This document shows, piece after piece, positions 28,934-37,508 of a stretch of 64,000 nucleotides of DNA (positions are counted from its first letter, which is position 1; each line of letters opens with the position of its first letter). The stretch comes from Stenotrophomonas mori (GTDB lineage Bacteria; Pseudomonadota; Gammaproteobacteria; Xanthomonadales; Xanthomonadaceae). Location of the stretch: contig NZ_JAIKTS010000001.1 in the NCBI RefSeq assembly GCF_023556335.1, positions 558,001 through 622,000 of the forward strand, in the 5' to 3' direction. Both the position numbers and the translations under genes were made by a program. Below the pieces are notes generated by a model. The model worked only from the letters and a program-made list of their open reading frames with translations, had not been told where the DNA came from and searched no databases.

Positions 28934-29302
28934 ATGAGCGACTACGAGAACAGCACCCCGCCGGCCGCCGGCAACGCCGGAACCGACGACAACACCCTGG
29001 CGATGCTGGTGCATCTGTCGGGCATCATCCTGGGCTTCATCGTGCCGCTGATCCTGTGGCTGGTGAACAAGGACAACCCGCAGAAGTCCTTCCTCACCGA
29101 CCAGTCCAAGGAAGCGCTGAACTTCCAGCTCACGCTGCTGGGTGTCTACATCATCGGCACCATCCTTTCGATCATCCTGATCGGCGCGCTGATCAACCTC
29201 ATCGCCTGGATCGCCTGCATCGTGCTCAGCATCGTCGCCGGTCTGGCGGCCAACAAGGGCCAGGCCTACCGCTACCCGTTCGCGATCCGCCTGATCAAGT
29301 AA
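28934..29302 (+). CDS. DUF4870 small membrane protein
   Basis: A 122-residue membrane protein. A polar N-terminus (about 20 residues) is followed by DDNTLAMLVHLSGIILGFIVPLILWLVNKDNPQKSFLTDQSKEALNFQLT, the DUF4870 signature. Two further hydrophobic segments and a short tail RYPFAIRLIK complete it. The function is unknown; family members are common single-gene units. A GA-rich ribosome region (AAGAAGGTAGAGAAG) precedes the ATG, and a strong terminator follows 20 bases after the stop. Confidence 0.85.
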   Translation: MSDYENSTPPAAGNAGTDDNTLAMLVHLSGIILGFIVPLILWLVNKDNPQKSFLTDQSKEALNFQLTLLGVYIIGTILSIILIGALINLIAWIACIVLSIVAGLAANKGQAYRYPFAIRLIK

Positions 29303-29322
29303 TCCGGCGTAGGCGCGACGAG

Positions 29323-29350
29323 AAAGGCCCGGGAATCCCGGGCCTTTTTT
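29323..29350 (+). terminator. Intrinsic terminator of the DUF4870 gene
   Basis: AAAGGCCCGGG (29323-29333) pairs perfectly with CCCGGGCCTTT (29337-29347) around AAT, and the T-run TTTTTT ends at 29350. Confidence 0.9.
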
Positions 29351-29370
29351 GTGGCTCATCGCCGCCTGTC

Positions 29371-29690
29371 GGGGATCGGCCTGTGCAGGAATCGGTTCCA
29401 GAGCGGAGCCGCGCCGGCAGGGCGTTGTCGGGCAGGCCCCCGCGGCGCTACAGCCCAGACCGTCCTGTAGAGCGGGGCCACGCCCCGCTGGGGGGGGGCG
29501 CCGGGGATCAGCATGCATAGGAATCGGCTTCCGTAGAGCGGAGCTGCATCCGATCGAGTAAGCCCCCGCCGGGCGGTGCCCGGCGCTATAGACCTCGCCC
29601 TCCTGTAAGGCGGGGCCGTGCCCCGCTGGGGCGTCTCCGTCGGGATCAGCCTGCGCAGGAATCTGTTCCGGAGCAGGGCATCGTCCCGCT
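29371..29690. repeat. Tandem REP-type palindrome array (about 2.5 units of about 135 bp)
   Basis: Units begin with GGGATC-AGC-type sequence followed by GCAGGAATC at 29371, 29503 and 29642. Each full unit carries a GTAG-headed palindrome: GTAG then AGCGGGGC-CAC-GCCCCGCT at 29467-29489, and GTAA then GGCGGGGC...GCCCCGCT at 29605-29627. Inverted copies ending CGCTACAG (about 29446-29453) and CCGGGC...GCCCGGCGCTATAG (to 29591) are 138 bases apart. A weaker GTAGAGCGGAGC is at 29533. This is the GTAG-type REP family known from Stenotrophomonas and Xanthomonas. The array fills the spacer between a terminator and ispA and codes for nothing recognisable. Confidence 0.75.
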
Positions 29691-29834
29691 GGAGCCTGAT
29701 CGGCGCAGGCTCGCGGTGCTGCGGCGCACCGCGCTCCCTCGCTTCCGCTGTGCGGGTCGCCGAGGTGGGCCTTTTGCGTCGCGTCGCCGGGAACCCGCAG
29801 GCGCGCCACGGCGCGTCCCTGCGGGAGCGGGGCG

Positions 29835-30713
29835 TCAATGCGAACGGCGGATCGCCAGGTCGGCCAGCGCCGACAGGGCTTCGGCACGCGGGCCGAAGGG
29901 TGCCAGTGCGTGGTGCATGTCGATGGCCAGCGCTTCCAGCCGCGCCTTGGCTCCTTCCAGGCCGAGCAGCGCCGGGAAGGTGGACTTGTCCTGGGCCGCG
30001 TCCTTGCCGGCGGTCTTGCCGAGCTGTTCCGAGCTGGCCTCGATGTCGAGGATGTCGTCGCGGACCTGGAAGGCCAGGCCGAGCGCGCCGGCGAATCCGT
30101 CCAGGCGCGCCAGGTCGTCCGCCCCGGCACCGCCGCACAGTGCGCCCATGCGTATCGCGGCGTGGATCAGTGCGCCGGTCTTGAGCGCATGCATGCGCTC
30201 AAGGTCGGGCAGCGCCTGGCGGCGCCCGGTGGCGTCGATGTCCAGCGCCTGGCCACCGCACATGCCGGCGGCGCCGGCGGCTCCGGCGAGCACGCGCAGG
30301 CACTCCACCGCCAGCGCCGGCGGCATCGGTGCCTGTGCCAGCAGCGCGAAGGCAAGGGCCTGCAGGGCATCGCCGGCGAGGATGGCGGTGGCCTCGTCGA
30401 AGGCGACATGAGTGGTGGGGCGCCCACGGCGCAGGGCGTCGTCGTCCATCGCCGGCAGGTCGTCGTGCACCAGCGAGTAGGCGTGGATCAGCTCCACCGC
30501 GCTGGCCGGGGCATCCAGCCGCGCCGGGTCGGCACCGAACAGCGCGCCGCTGGCGTGGACCAGCAGCGGGCGCATGCGCTTGCCGTTGCCGAGCACCGCG
30601 TAGCGCATGGCCTGGTGCAGGCCCTGCGGTGCGGTGTCCGGATCGGGAAGGATGCCGTGCAGGTGCTGGTCGATGCGCGCGGTCCAGCGGCCGAACAGGG
30701 GGTCAGTGGTCAT
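29835..30713 (-). CDS. ispA: Farnesyl diphosphate synthase (geranylgeranyl/octaprenyl family)
   Basis: A 292-residue class I trans-prenyltransferase. It builds C15 farnesyl diphosphate from IPP and DMAPP. The first Asp-rich motif is [16 protein letters not shown] (about 83-97) and the second is [13 protein letters not shown] near the C-terminal third, with GKRMRPLL (about 44-51) for IPP binding. It overlaps the end of xseB by 11 bases, the standard xseB-ispA arrangement. The ATG at 30713 gives the normal E. coli-like length. Confidence 0.93.
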   Translation of the reverse strand: MTTDPLFGRWTARIDQHLHGILPDPDTAPQGLHQAMRYAVLGNGKRMRPLLVHASGALFGADPARLDAPASAVELIHAYSLVHDDLPAMDDDALRRGRPTTHVAFDEATAILAGDALQALAFALLAQAPMPPALAVECLRVLAGAAGAAGMCGGQALDIDATGRRQALPDLERMHALKTGALIHAAIRMGALCGGAGADDLARLDGFAGALGLAFQVRDDILDIEASSEQLGKTAGKDAAQDKSTFPALLGLEGAKARLEALAIDMHHALAPFGPRAEALSALADLAIRRSH

Positions 30714-30963
30714 CGCCGGCCGGTTCGAACGGTTCGGACTGCGCCGGCTGCGCCGGATCGGTGAGCAGGCGCACGCGCAGTTCGGCCTGTTCCAGCGCCT
30801 GCTGGCACTGGCGGTAGAGGCCGACACCGCGTTCGTAGGCGGCCAGCGACTGTTCCAGGCCGAGCTCGCCGGTTTCCATTTTCTCCACCAGCTGCTCCAG
30901 CTCTTCCAGCGACTGCTCGAAGTGGGCGACCGGCGAGGTTTCGTTGGGGGACTTCTTGGGCAT
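30703..30963 (-). CDS. xseB: Exodeoxyribonuclease VII small subunit
   Basis: An 86-residue coiled protein with the XseB signature [50 protein letters not shown]. Several copies bind the XseA catalytic subunit (not in this window). The start at 30963 is the only ATG giving a normal size. It overlaps ispA and lies 31 bases downstream of tilS on the same strand. Confidence 0.93.
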   Translation of the reverse strand: MPKKSPNETSPVAHFEQSLEELEQLVEKMETGELGLEQSLAAYERGVGLYRQCQQALEQAELRVRLLTDPAQPAQSEPFEPAGDDH

Positions 30964-30994
30964 GGGGGAAGTGTGAGCGGCGGGCGGGAAAGGG

Positions 30995-32314
30995 TCAATT
31001 CGCGTCGGGCCGGCCCGGGCGGCTATTGCCCGGCGGGTGCCAGCACAGCTGCGCGCCATGCGCATGCAGCCAGTCGTGCAACGGCGAAGAAACGATGCGG
31101 TCGCCGGCGGCAAGCACCTGGTCCCCTTCGCACAGCAGCGGCAGGTGCGGACGCAGCCAGGGAGGGGTGGCGGAGGCCTGCAGCCGGTGCTTGAGCAGGT
31201 GGGAGTGGCTGCGGCCGGGGAGCTGGATGCGCTCTCCTCCGCGGCGCTGCCGGACGCATACCGGGCGCTGGAAGCCGGCGGCACCGTGCAGTTCCAGCCG
31301 CCCGCCGTCGGGCAGCACCAGGGGCGTGCGGCCTTCCCAGCGGGCCTGCCAGCCGGGCGGCCAGGGGCGCAGTCCGTCGACGGCATGCAACCGGTCGCGC
31401 CAGCGGATGATGCGCGCGGTCTGCCAGCGGAACTCGGGCAGCCGGTCGGGTGCCGCGGCAAGCAGTTCGTCGCGGATCCGCTCCACGCCGTTGCCGGGCA
31501 GGGGCGGCAGGCCGCAGCGGTGCGACCACAGGCGCAGTACGCGGGCACCGGCGCCGGCGGGCAGTGCCGCCAGTGCCGGGATGCTCAGGGTGCCGTCGTC
31601 GTCGAGGCAGGCGCGCAGCCGTTGCTCGTCCTGCGGCAGCAGCAGGGCCGCGGCCTCCGCGGCGAGCGTGGCGCTGCGCGCGAACCGGGCGCCGGCCTCG
31701 GGCCAGCGCTCCGCCAGCAGCGGCATCAGGGTGTTGCGCAGGAAGTTGCGGTCGAACGCGTCGTCGCCGTTGCTGGGGTCTTCGATCCAGTGCAGGCGGT
31801 GCTGCCGGGCATGGGCTTCCAGCGCGGCACGCGGTACCTGCAGCAGTGGCCGCCACAGCTGGCCGGGGCCGAAACGGCGGCGACCGCGCATCGCCGCCAG
31901 TCCCTCCACGCCGGCGCCGCGCAGGGCGTGCAGCAGGAAGGTCTCGGCCTGGTCGTCGCGATGGTGCGCCAGGGCCAGCCATTCGCCGGGCCGCAGCAGG
32001 TCGGCGAACGCCGCATGGCGGGCACGGCGTGCGGCGGCCTCGGGGCCATCGGCGGCCTCGGCCTGCACCTGGACCCGCACGACCTGCAGGGGCAGCCGCC
32101 AGGCGTCGCAGGTGCGTTGGCAGTGCGCGGCCCATTCGTCTGCGCCGGTCTGCAGGCCATGGTGCACGTGCACCGCGCGCAGGCCCGTGGCGTGGCGCAG
32201 CGGGTCCGTCGCCAGCAGGTGCAACAGCACGGTGGAGTCCAGGCCGCCACTGAAGCCGACCAGCACCGGGGCTCCGGCAGCGGCATCCAGCAGGGAGGAG
32301 GCGAGCGGCGTCAT
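30995..32314 (-). CDS. tilS: tRNA-Ile lysidine synthetase
   Basis: A 439-residue TilS that adds lysine to C34 of the CAT-anticodon tRNA-Ile so that it reads AUA. The N-type ATP PP-loop SGGLDS (about 22-27) lies in [18 protein letters not shown]. Further motifs are [23 protein letters not shown] and [19 protein letters not shown]. The C-terminal substrate-binding domain contains [23 protein letters not shown]. It is upstream of xseB-ispA on the minus strand with short gaps. Confidence 0.95.
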   Translation of the reverse strand: MTPLASSLLDAAAGAPVLVGFSGGLDSTVLLHLLATDPLRHATGLRAVHVHHGLQTGADEWAAHCQRTCDAWRLPLQVVRVQVQAEAADGPEAAARRARHAAFADLLRPGEWLALAHHRDDQAETFLLHALRGAGVEGLAAMRGRRRFGPGQLWRPLLQVPRAALEAHARQHRLHWIEDPSNGDDAFDRNFLRNTLMPLLAERWPEAGARFARSATLAAEAAALLLPQDEQRLRACLDDDGTLSIPALAALPAGAGARVLRLWSHRCGLPPLPGNGVERIRDELLAAAPDRLPEFRWQTARIIRWRDRLHAVDGLRPWPPGWQARWEGRTPLVLPDGGRLELHGAAGFQRPVCVRQRRGGERIQLPGRSHSHLLKHRLQASATPPWLRPHLPLLCEGDQVLAAGDRIVSSPLHDWLHAHGAQLCWHPPGNSRPGRPDAN

Positions 32315-32349
32315 GGGGGAATTGTGCAGGAGCGCGCCCAGCGGTGCCT

Positions 32350-32874
32350 CTACCGCGGCGGTGGCGACCGTTGTCCGCGGCGGTCGATGCGGTAGCCGTG
32401 GCCGCCGAGCATTGGTACATGGCCGTCGGCGTCGGGCGTGCCGCGCCGGCAGCCGTCGCAGACCCGCGCGTGGCCGTCCTCGAACGGCCAGCCCCAGTCG
32501 AAACGGGCGGCAAACGCGGGATTCAGGGCGGTGTCGTAGTACCCCAGCCGGCCGTCGACGAGTGCGCGGACCAGGCCTTCGCTGAACGCGTCCGCGCCGT
32601 TGTCGAAGGCGACGACCGGCAGGTGGCGGCCATCGCGGCGGACGTAGTAGAACTGGCCGGCGGCCAGGACCGTGCCCAGCCCCGCCGCGTCCACGGGCAG
32701 GCGGGCCAGGGCGGCGAGAGACAGCTCCAGGGTGCCGGGCGCTGTCTGCCGGCAGCCCTCCAGTACCGGCAGGTCGGCCTGTTCGGGGAGCCGGCAGCGG
32801 GTGTCGGCCGCGAGGGCGGCCGGCACGATGGACAGCAGCGACAATGCGGCCGCGACGGACCGCAGCGTCGTCAC
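32350..32874 (-). CDS. Secreted WG-repeat protein
   Basis: A 174-residue protein with a signal peptide (about 1-23, ending AALA). A Cys-containing segment follows, then two WG-like repeats: HLPVVAFDNGADAFSEGLVRAL with RLGYYD, and FDWGWPFEDGHARVCDGC ending in GYRIDRRG. WG repeats are beta-rich binding modules of unknown partner. The start is GTG at 32874, overlapping the stop of the upstream phosphatase in the four bases GTGA, so translation is probably coupled. A role linked to the phosphatase is inferred only from this overlap. Confidence 0.7.
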   Translation of the reverse strand: MTTLRSVAAALSLLSIVPAALAADTRCRLPEQADLPVLEGCRQTAPGTLELSLAALARLPVDAAGLGTVLAAGQFYYVRRDGRHLPVVAFDNGADAFSEGLVRALVDGRLGYYDTALNPAFAARFDWGWPFEDGHARVCDGCRRGTPDADGHVPMLGGHGYRIDRRGQRSPPPR

Positions 32875-34568
32875 GGGGCCTTGCGCTCGAACTTCGCCGG
32901 CTGCGGCAGTTCCACCGGCACGCCCTGGGCGTCGCAGGTGTCCAGCTGGCACAGGCGTTCGCGCAGGCGCGGGGTGGCCTGCACGATCAGGTGGTAGATG
33001 GTGTTCTGCTCCAGCGTGCCGCGCACCGCGGCGCTGCCCGGGCCATGCGCCCAGATGCCCACGTCCTCGCCACCGTGCGATTCGGACTTGGCCGGGACCA
33101 GGGCTTCCTGCATGTAGTCCGGGTGCTCGGTGTCGACATGGGTCAGGTCGGGGCGTCCGGCCGAAGGCTCGTAGCTGCTCGGCTGGTGGGGATAGGTCTT
33201 GGGGCCGTCCGGCTGGCGGTTGCTGGCGCCGGTGTAGCCTGGGCCGTTGGCGTAGCTGAGCGTGGTGTACGGCAGGCCGGTGGCGTCGCGGGCCAGGTCC
33301 AGGCCGCCGGCGCCGTCCTCGCCGCCGCGGTCCTTGACCTTGCCCAGGATCGGGTTGCCGCGCGCGGGATAGCCGACGAAGTTGAGGGTGTGCGAGTGGT
33401 CGGCGGTGACGATGATCAGCGTGTCCTCGGCCGAGGTCGCCTCCACCGCGGCGCGTACCGCATCGGACAGCGCGATGGTGTCGCCGAGCGCGCGGGCGGC
33501 GTTGCCGCTGTGGTTGGCATGGTCGATGCGCGCGCCTTCCACCATCAGCACGTAGCCCTGCGGATGGCCGGCCAGGGTGGCGATGGCGGTGCGGGTCAGG
33601 TCGGCCAGCGAGGGCTCGCCGGCGGGGTCCTTCGGGCGGTCCAGTTCGTACTGCATGTGGTCCGGCTCGAACAGCCCCAGCAGCGCCGGCGCGCCGGCCG
33701 CGGCCTTGAGCTGTTCGGTGTTCCACACGTAGGCGCCCTGCGGGTGCGCCTGGCGCCACTCGGCGACCAGGTTGCGGCCGTCCAGGCGCAGGCCGACCTT
33801 GTCCGGGTACTCCGGATCCCGTTCGTCGATGGTGGTGAACTGGGCGCGGCCACCCCCTAGTGCGACCAGCGGGCCCCGGCCATAGCGCGAGGTCGACAGC
33901 AGCTGCTGGGCGATGTCCGTGCAGCCCTCGGTGCGGGCCGCCTGCGGGAGGTCGGTGTCGTTTTCCCAGTTGCGGTCCGGCGAATGCGCATAGGTCGCGG
34001 CCGGGGTGGCGTGGGTCAGGCGCGCGGTGGAGACCACGCCGGTGGCCATGTCGGCACTGTCGGCCAGCTGCAGCCAGGTCAGCGCGTGCTTGTCCAGGCT
34101 GTCGGCGCAGTCGTTGCGGCTGCCGGCACTGACGCCGATGGCGCCCATGTGGGTCTTCACGCCCGTGGTGATGGCGGTCATGGTGCCGGCCGAGTCCGGC
34201 GTCTGCGAGTCGGTGTTGTAGGTCTTGCTGAAGGCGGTGGCGGGGAAGCGCTCCCAGGACAGCAGGTTCTCCTCGCCGGGATGGCCGCGGCGCTGGCCTT
34301 CGAGGATGCGCGCGGCGGCCACCGTGGTCAGGCTCATGCCGTCGCCGAGGAACAGGATCACGTTCTTGGCACGGCCGGCCATCGCGCCGTTGGCCGCTGC
34401 CTGCGCCGCGCCGTTGCGGTACCACCACTGCGGGGTCTCGCCCTCGGGATGGGCGACGGGGGCCACCTGCACGGAAACGGCCTGCGGCGCCCTGGGCGCC
34501 GGGGCGCCGGCGCAGGCGCCGAGCAGCAGGGTGGAGAGGGCGGCGAACAACGGGGAAGCGTGGCGCAT
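32871..34568 (-). CDS. phoA: Alkaline phosphatase (PhoA family), lipoprotein
   Basis: A 565-residue alkaline phosphatase. The signal ends in lipobox LLGAC (Cys19), so it is probably membrane-anchored. Metal and catalytic residues: LFLGDGMS (76-79), the nucleophile Ser126 in TPDSAGTMTAITTGVKT, EGARIDHANHSGN, VTADHSHTL and the final GGEDVGIWAHGPG. It releases phosphate from monoesters outside the cytoplasm. It is longer than E. coli PhoA, with an insertion after the DHSH motif. An ATG at 34580 is an alternative start; neither has a strong ribosome site. The WG-repeat gene follows by a four-base overlap. Confidence 0.88.
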   Translation of the reverse strand: MRHASPLFAALSTLLLGACAGAPAPRAPQAVSVQVAPVAHPEGETPQWWYRNGAAQAAANGAMAGRAKNVILFLGDGMSLTTVAAARILEGQRRGHPGEENLLSWERFPATAFSKTYNTDSQTPDSAGTMTAITTGVKTHMGAIGVSAGSRNDCADSLDKHALTWLQLADSADMATGVVSTARLTHATPAATYAHSPDRNWENDTDLPQAARTEGCTDIAQQLLSTSRYGRGPLVALGGGRAQFTTIDERDPEYPDKVGLRLDGRNLVAEWRQAHPQGAYVWNTEQLKAAAGAPALLGLFEPDHMQYELDRPKDPAGEPSLADLTRTAIATLAGHPQGYVLMVEGARIDHANHSGNAARALGDTIALSDAVRAAVEATSAEDTLIIVTADHSHTLNFVGYPARGNPILGKVKDRGGEDGAGGLDLARDATGLPYTTLSYANGPGYTGASNRQPDGPKTYPHQPSSYEPSAGRPDLTHVDTEHPDYMQEALVPAKSESHGGEDVGIWAHGPGSAAVRGTLEQNTIYHLIVQATPRLRERLCQLDTCDAQGVPVELPQPAKFERKAP

Positions 34569-34715
34569 GCGGTCGACCATCAATCCGGGACAGGCGGCCA
34601 TTATGACAATCTGGAAAAGGCATGCGGATGACACGCAGTTTTTCCCTGTGCGCATCGTTCCCGCGGCAGGCTTGCGCTATCGTGCCGCCCCCTGCAGTTG
34701 TTCCCGGATTTCCCC

Positions 34716-36023
34716 ATGACACTGGTTTCGGCCTGGTTGCGCATCCCGTTCTGGCAGCGTGTGGCGGGCGGCTTCGTCCTTGGCGCACTGGCCGGCTGGG
34801 CGCTCGGCCCGGCGGCCGAGGCATGGTTCGGCCTGCTGGGCGAGCTCTATGTCACGCTGATCAAGATGATCGCGGTGCCGCTGGTGCTGTTCGCGGTGAT
34901 CAACGCCATCGGCGCGCTGCACGGGCAGAAGTCGGTGGCCGCCCTGGGCGGGCGCACCTTCCTGTGGTTCGTCGTCACCGCCGTGCTGGCGGTGTGCGTC
35001 GGCCTGGGCGTGGGCACGCTGATGCAGCCGGGTACCGGCGGCCTGAGCCTGGCGATGGACAGCGCCTATACGCCGCGGGAGGTGCCGTCGGTGGCCCGGG
35101 TGCTGATGGATGTGGTGCCGGCCAACGTGTTCCACGCCCTGGCCGGCATCGGCACCCAGGTCAACGCCGCCGGCGAGACCGTGCTGGCCGCCGGCCGCGG
35201 TTCGATCCTGCCGGTGATCTTCTTCGCCGGCCTGGTCGGCTTCGCGATGGTCAAGCTGGGCGACACGGTGGCCGACGCGCGCCGGCTGGTGGGCCAGATG
35301 AGCGAGATCATGATCCAGATCACGCGCTTCGTACTGGAAATGACCCCGCTGGGCACCTTCGGCCTGATCGCGGGCCTGGTCGGCAGCTACGGCTTCGAGA
35401 AGCTGCTGCCGCTGGGCAGCTTCGTGCTGGCGCTGTACGTGGCCTGCGCGCTGCACGTGGTGGTGGTCTACAGCAGCCTGCTGCTGGTGCACGGGCTCAA
35501 CCCGCTGCGCTTCTTCCGCGGCGCCGCGCCCGGGATGCAGGTGGCGTTCGTGAGCTCCTCCAGCTTCGCGGCCATGCCGGTGGCGATGCGTTCGATCACC
35601 GACAACCTCGGGGTCAACAAGGACTACGCGGCCTTCGCCGTGCCGCTGGGCGCCAGCATCAAGATGGACGGCTGCGGCGCGATCTACCCGGCGCTGTGCG
35701 CGGTGTTCATCGCCCAGTACACCGGGGTGCCGTTGACCCCGGAGCAGTATGTGGTGGTGTTGATCGCCTCGGTGCTCGGCAGCTTCGGCACCGCGGGCGT
35801 GCCGGGCACGGCGGTGGTGATGGCCACGGTGGTGCTCAGCGCGGCCAACCTGCCGCTGGAGACCATCGGCTACCTGTACGCCATCGACCGGGTGCTGGAC
35901 ATGATGCGCACCCTGACCAACGTCACCGGGCAGATGGTGGTGCCGGTGATCGTGGCCAAGGAGACCGGGCTGCTGGACCGTACGGTCTACGACGGCCGCG
36001 GCGCCGGCAGCACGGCCGGATAG
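34716..36023 (+). CDS. Dicarboxylate/amino acid:cation symporter (DAACS family)
   Basis: A 435-residue transporter of the GltP/DctA/GltPh fold with eight helices and two re-entrant hairpins. HP1 has the serine-rich SSSFAAMPVAMRS, TM7 has NKDYAAFAVPLGASIKMDGCGAIYPALCAVF, and HP2 has SVLGSFGTAGVPGTAVVM. The sequence IKMDG in place of the IN(M)DG-type residues is compatible with dicarboxylate or glutamate/aspartate uptake; the substrate is not settled. It is divergent from the phosphatase. The ATG at 34716 gives a normal N-terminus. Confidence 0.88.
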   Translation: MTLVSAWLRIPFWQRVAGGFVLGALAGWALGPAAEAWFGLLGELYVTLIKMIAVPLVLFAVINAIGALHGQKSVAALGGRTFLWFVVTAVLAVCVGLGVGTLMQPGTGGLSLAMDSAYTPREVPSVARVLMDVVPANVFHALAGIGTQVNAAGETVLAAGRGSILPVIFFAGLVGFAMVKLGDTVADARRLVGQMSEIMIQITRFVLEMTPLGTFGLIAGLVGSYGFEKLLPLGSFVLALYVACALHVVVVYSSLLLVHGLNPLRFFRGAAPGMQVAFVSSSSFAAMPVAMRSITDNLGVNKDYAAFAVPLGASIKMDGCGAIYPALCAVFIAQYTGVPLTPEQYVVVLIASVLGSFGTAGVPGTAVVMATVVLSAANLPLETIGYLYAIDRVLDMMRTLTNVTGQMVVPVIVAKETGLLDRTVYDGRGAGSTAG

Positions 36024-36130
36024 CGCGCCCCGGGGCCGGGGTCGCGGAAAACGGCGGACAAGCGCCGGCGTGGAGCGCATGATGGCGACGGCGGCCGCCC
36101 GGCCCGCCCATCAACGAAAGGAGGCGCTCC

Positions 36131-37498
36131 ATGATGCTGCAACGAATGCTCCTGCTGGCCGGCTGCGCGCTGGCCGGCACCGCGGCGGCGGCCGACGCCG
36201 ACCAGTGGCGGGTGCCGGTGGCGGTCGAGAAACTCGACAACGGCCTGACCGTGGTGGTGTCCGAGGACCACAGCGCGCCGGTGGTCGGGATCAGCGTGGT
36301 CTACCACGTCGGCATGCGCCTGGAACCGCGCAACCGCACCGGCTTCGCGCACCTGTTCGAACACCTGATGTTCCAGGGCACGCCGGAGGCGCGCAAGGGC
36401 GTGTTCGACAGCGTGATCACCGGTGGTGGCGGCCGCAACAACGGGTCCACCCGCGCCGACTTCACCAACTACATCGAAACCGCGCCGGTGTCGGCGCTGG
36501 AACCGATGCTGTGGCTGGAAGCGGACCGGATGCGCACCCTGGACTTCAACCCGCAGACGCTGAAGAACCAGCAGGACGTGGTCAAGGAGGAGATCCGCAA
36601 CAACGTCCAGAACCAGCCCTATGGCGGCTTCATGTGGATCGACATCGGCCAGCACGCGTTCTCCAAGTGGGAGAACAATCATGACGGCTACGGCAGCTTC
36701 GACGACCTCGAGAACGCCAGCCTCGACGACGTGCGCGGGTTCCACCGCGACTTCTATGGTCCCAACAATGCCGTGCTGTCCATCGCCGGCGACGTCACCC
36801 CGGAACAGGGCTTCGCGCTGGCCAGGCGCTACTTCGGCGACATCCCGGCACGGCCGACGCCGCCGCGCCCGGACTACAGGGAAGGGCTGAACACCGGCGA
36901 GATCCGCCTGCAGCAGTCCGATGCGCTGGCCCAGGTGCCGGGGCTGGCGGTGGGCTGGAAGATGCCCGACCGCGGCAGCCGCGACCAGGCGTCGATGGCG
37001 GTGCTGGGCGCGCTGCTGGCCGAAGGCGACGCATCGCGGCTGTACCAGGGGCTGGTCAAGGGCCGCCGGCTGGCACTGAACGTCGAGTCGCTCTATGGCC
37101 TGACCAGCGCCTGGGAGTACGACGGCCCGACCCTGTTCGTGGTGTTCGCGATGTACAAGCCCGAGCACGATGCCGACGCGCTGCTGGCCGGGATCGACGC
37201 GGAGATCGCCCGGGTCGCCGACGAAGGCGTGGATGCGGCGACCCTGGCGCGGGTCAAGACCCAGCTGCTGGCGCAGTGGTACGACGGCCTGGAAATGTTC
37301 CTGGAGCGTGCCGACACGCTGGCCAAGCTGCAGACCCTGTGGGGCGATGCCGGCGTGGTCAACCGGATCCCGGGATGGATCGAGGCCGTCGGCGCCGCCG
37401 ATGTGCAGCGGGCCGCGCGCACCTACCTGACCACCGCCAACCGTACCGTCATCGACCGCAGGCCTGCGGCGATGCCGGCCCCCGCTGAGCAGAAGTGA
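36131..37498 (+). CDS. M16 zinc peptidase, catalytic subunit
   Basis: A 455-residue pitrilysin/processing-peptidase-like protein with a signal peptide (about 1-21). The inverted zinc motif HxxEH is intact as HLFEH (74-78) in RTGFAHLFEHLMFQGT, and downstream Glu153/154 (VVKEEIRNN) supply the third ligand. A strong AAGGAGG precedes the ATG. It lies 10 bases before a second M16 gene lacking this motif, so the two probably form an active/regulatory heterodimer in the periplasm. Such pairs degrade small peptides; no specific substrate is evident. Confidence 0.9.
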   Translation: MMLQRMLLLAGCALAGTAAAADADQWRVPVAVEKLDNGLTVVVSEDHSAPVVGISVVYHVGMRLEPRNRTGFAHLFEHLMFQGTPEARKGVFDSVITGGGGRNNGSTRADFTNYIETAPVSALEPMLWLEADRMRTLDFNPQTLKNQQDVVKEEIRNNVQNQPYGGFMWIDIGQHAFSKWENNHDGYGSFDDLENASLDDVRGFHRDFYGPNNAVLSIAGDVTPEQGFALARRYFGDIPARPTPPRPDYREGLNTGEIRLQQSDALAQVPGLAVGWKMPDRGSRDQASMAVLGALLAEGDASRLYQGLVKGRRLALNVESLYGLTSAWEYDGPTLFVVFAMYKPEHDADALLAGIDAEIARVADEGVDAATLARVKTQLLAQWYDGLEMFLERADTLAKLQTLWGDAGVVNRIPGWIEAVGAADVQRAARTYLTTANRTVIDRRPAAMPAPAEQK

Positions 37499-37508
37499 GG
37501 ACACCGCC

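Noticed and set aside
29371..29690. Possible CRISPR array, because of regular repeats
   Set aside because: The units are about 135 bp with internal palindromes and no constant short repeat with unique spacers, and no cas gene is near. The REP interpretation fits better.
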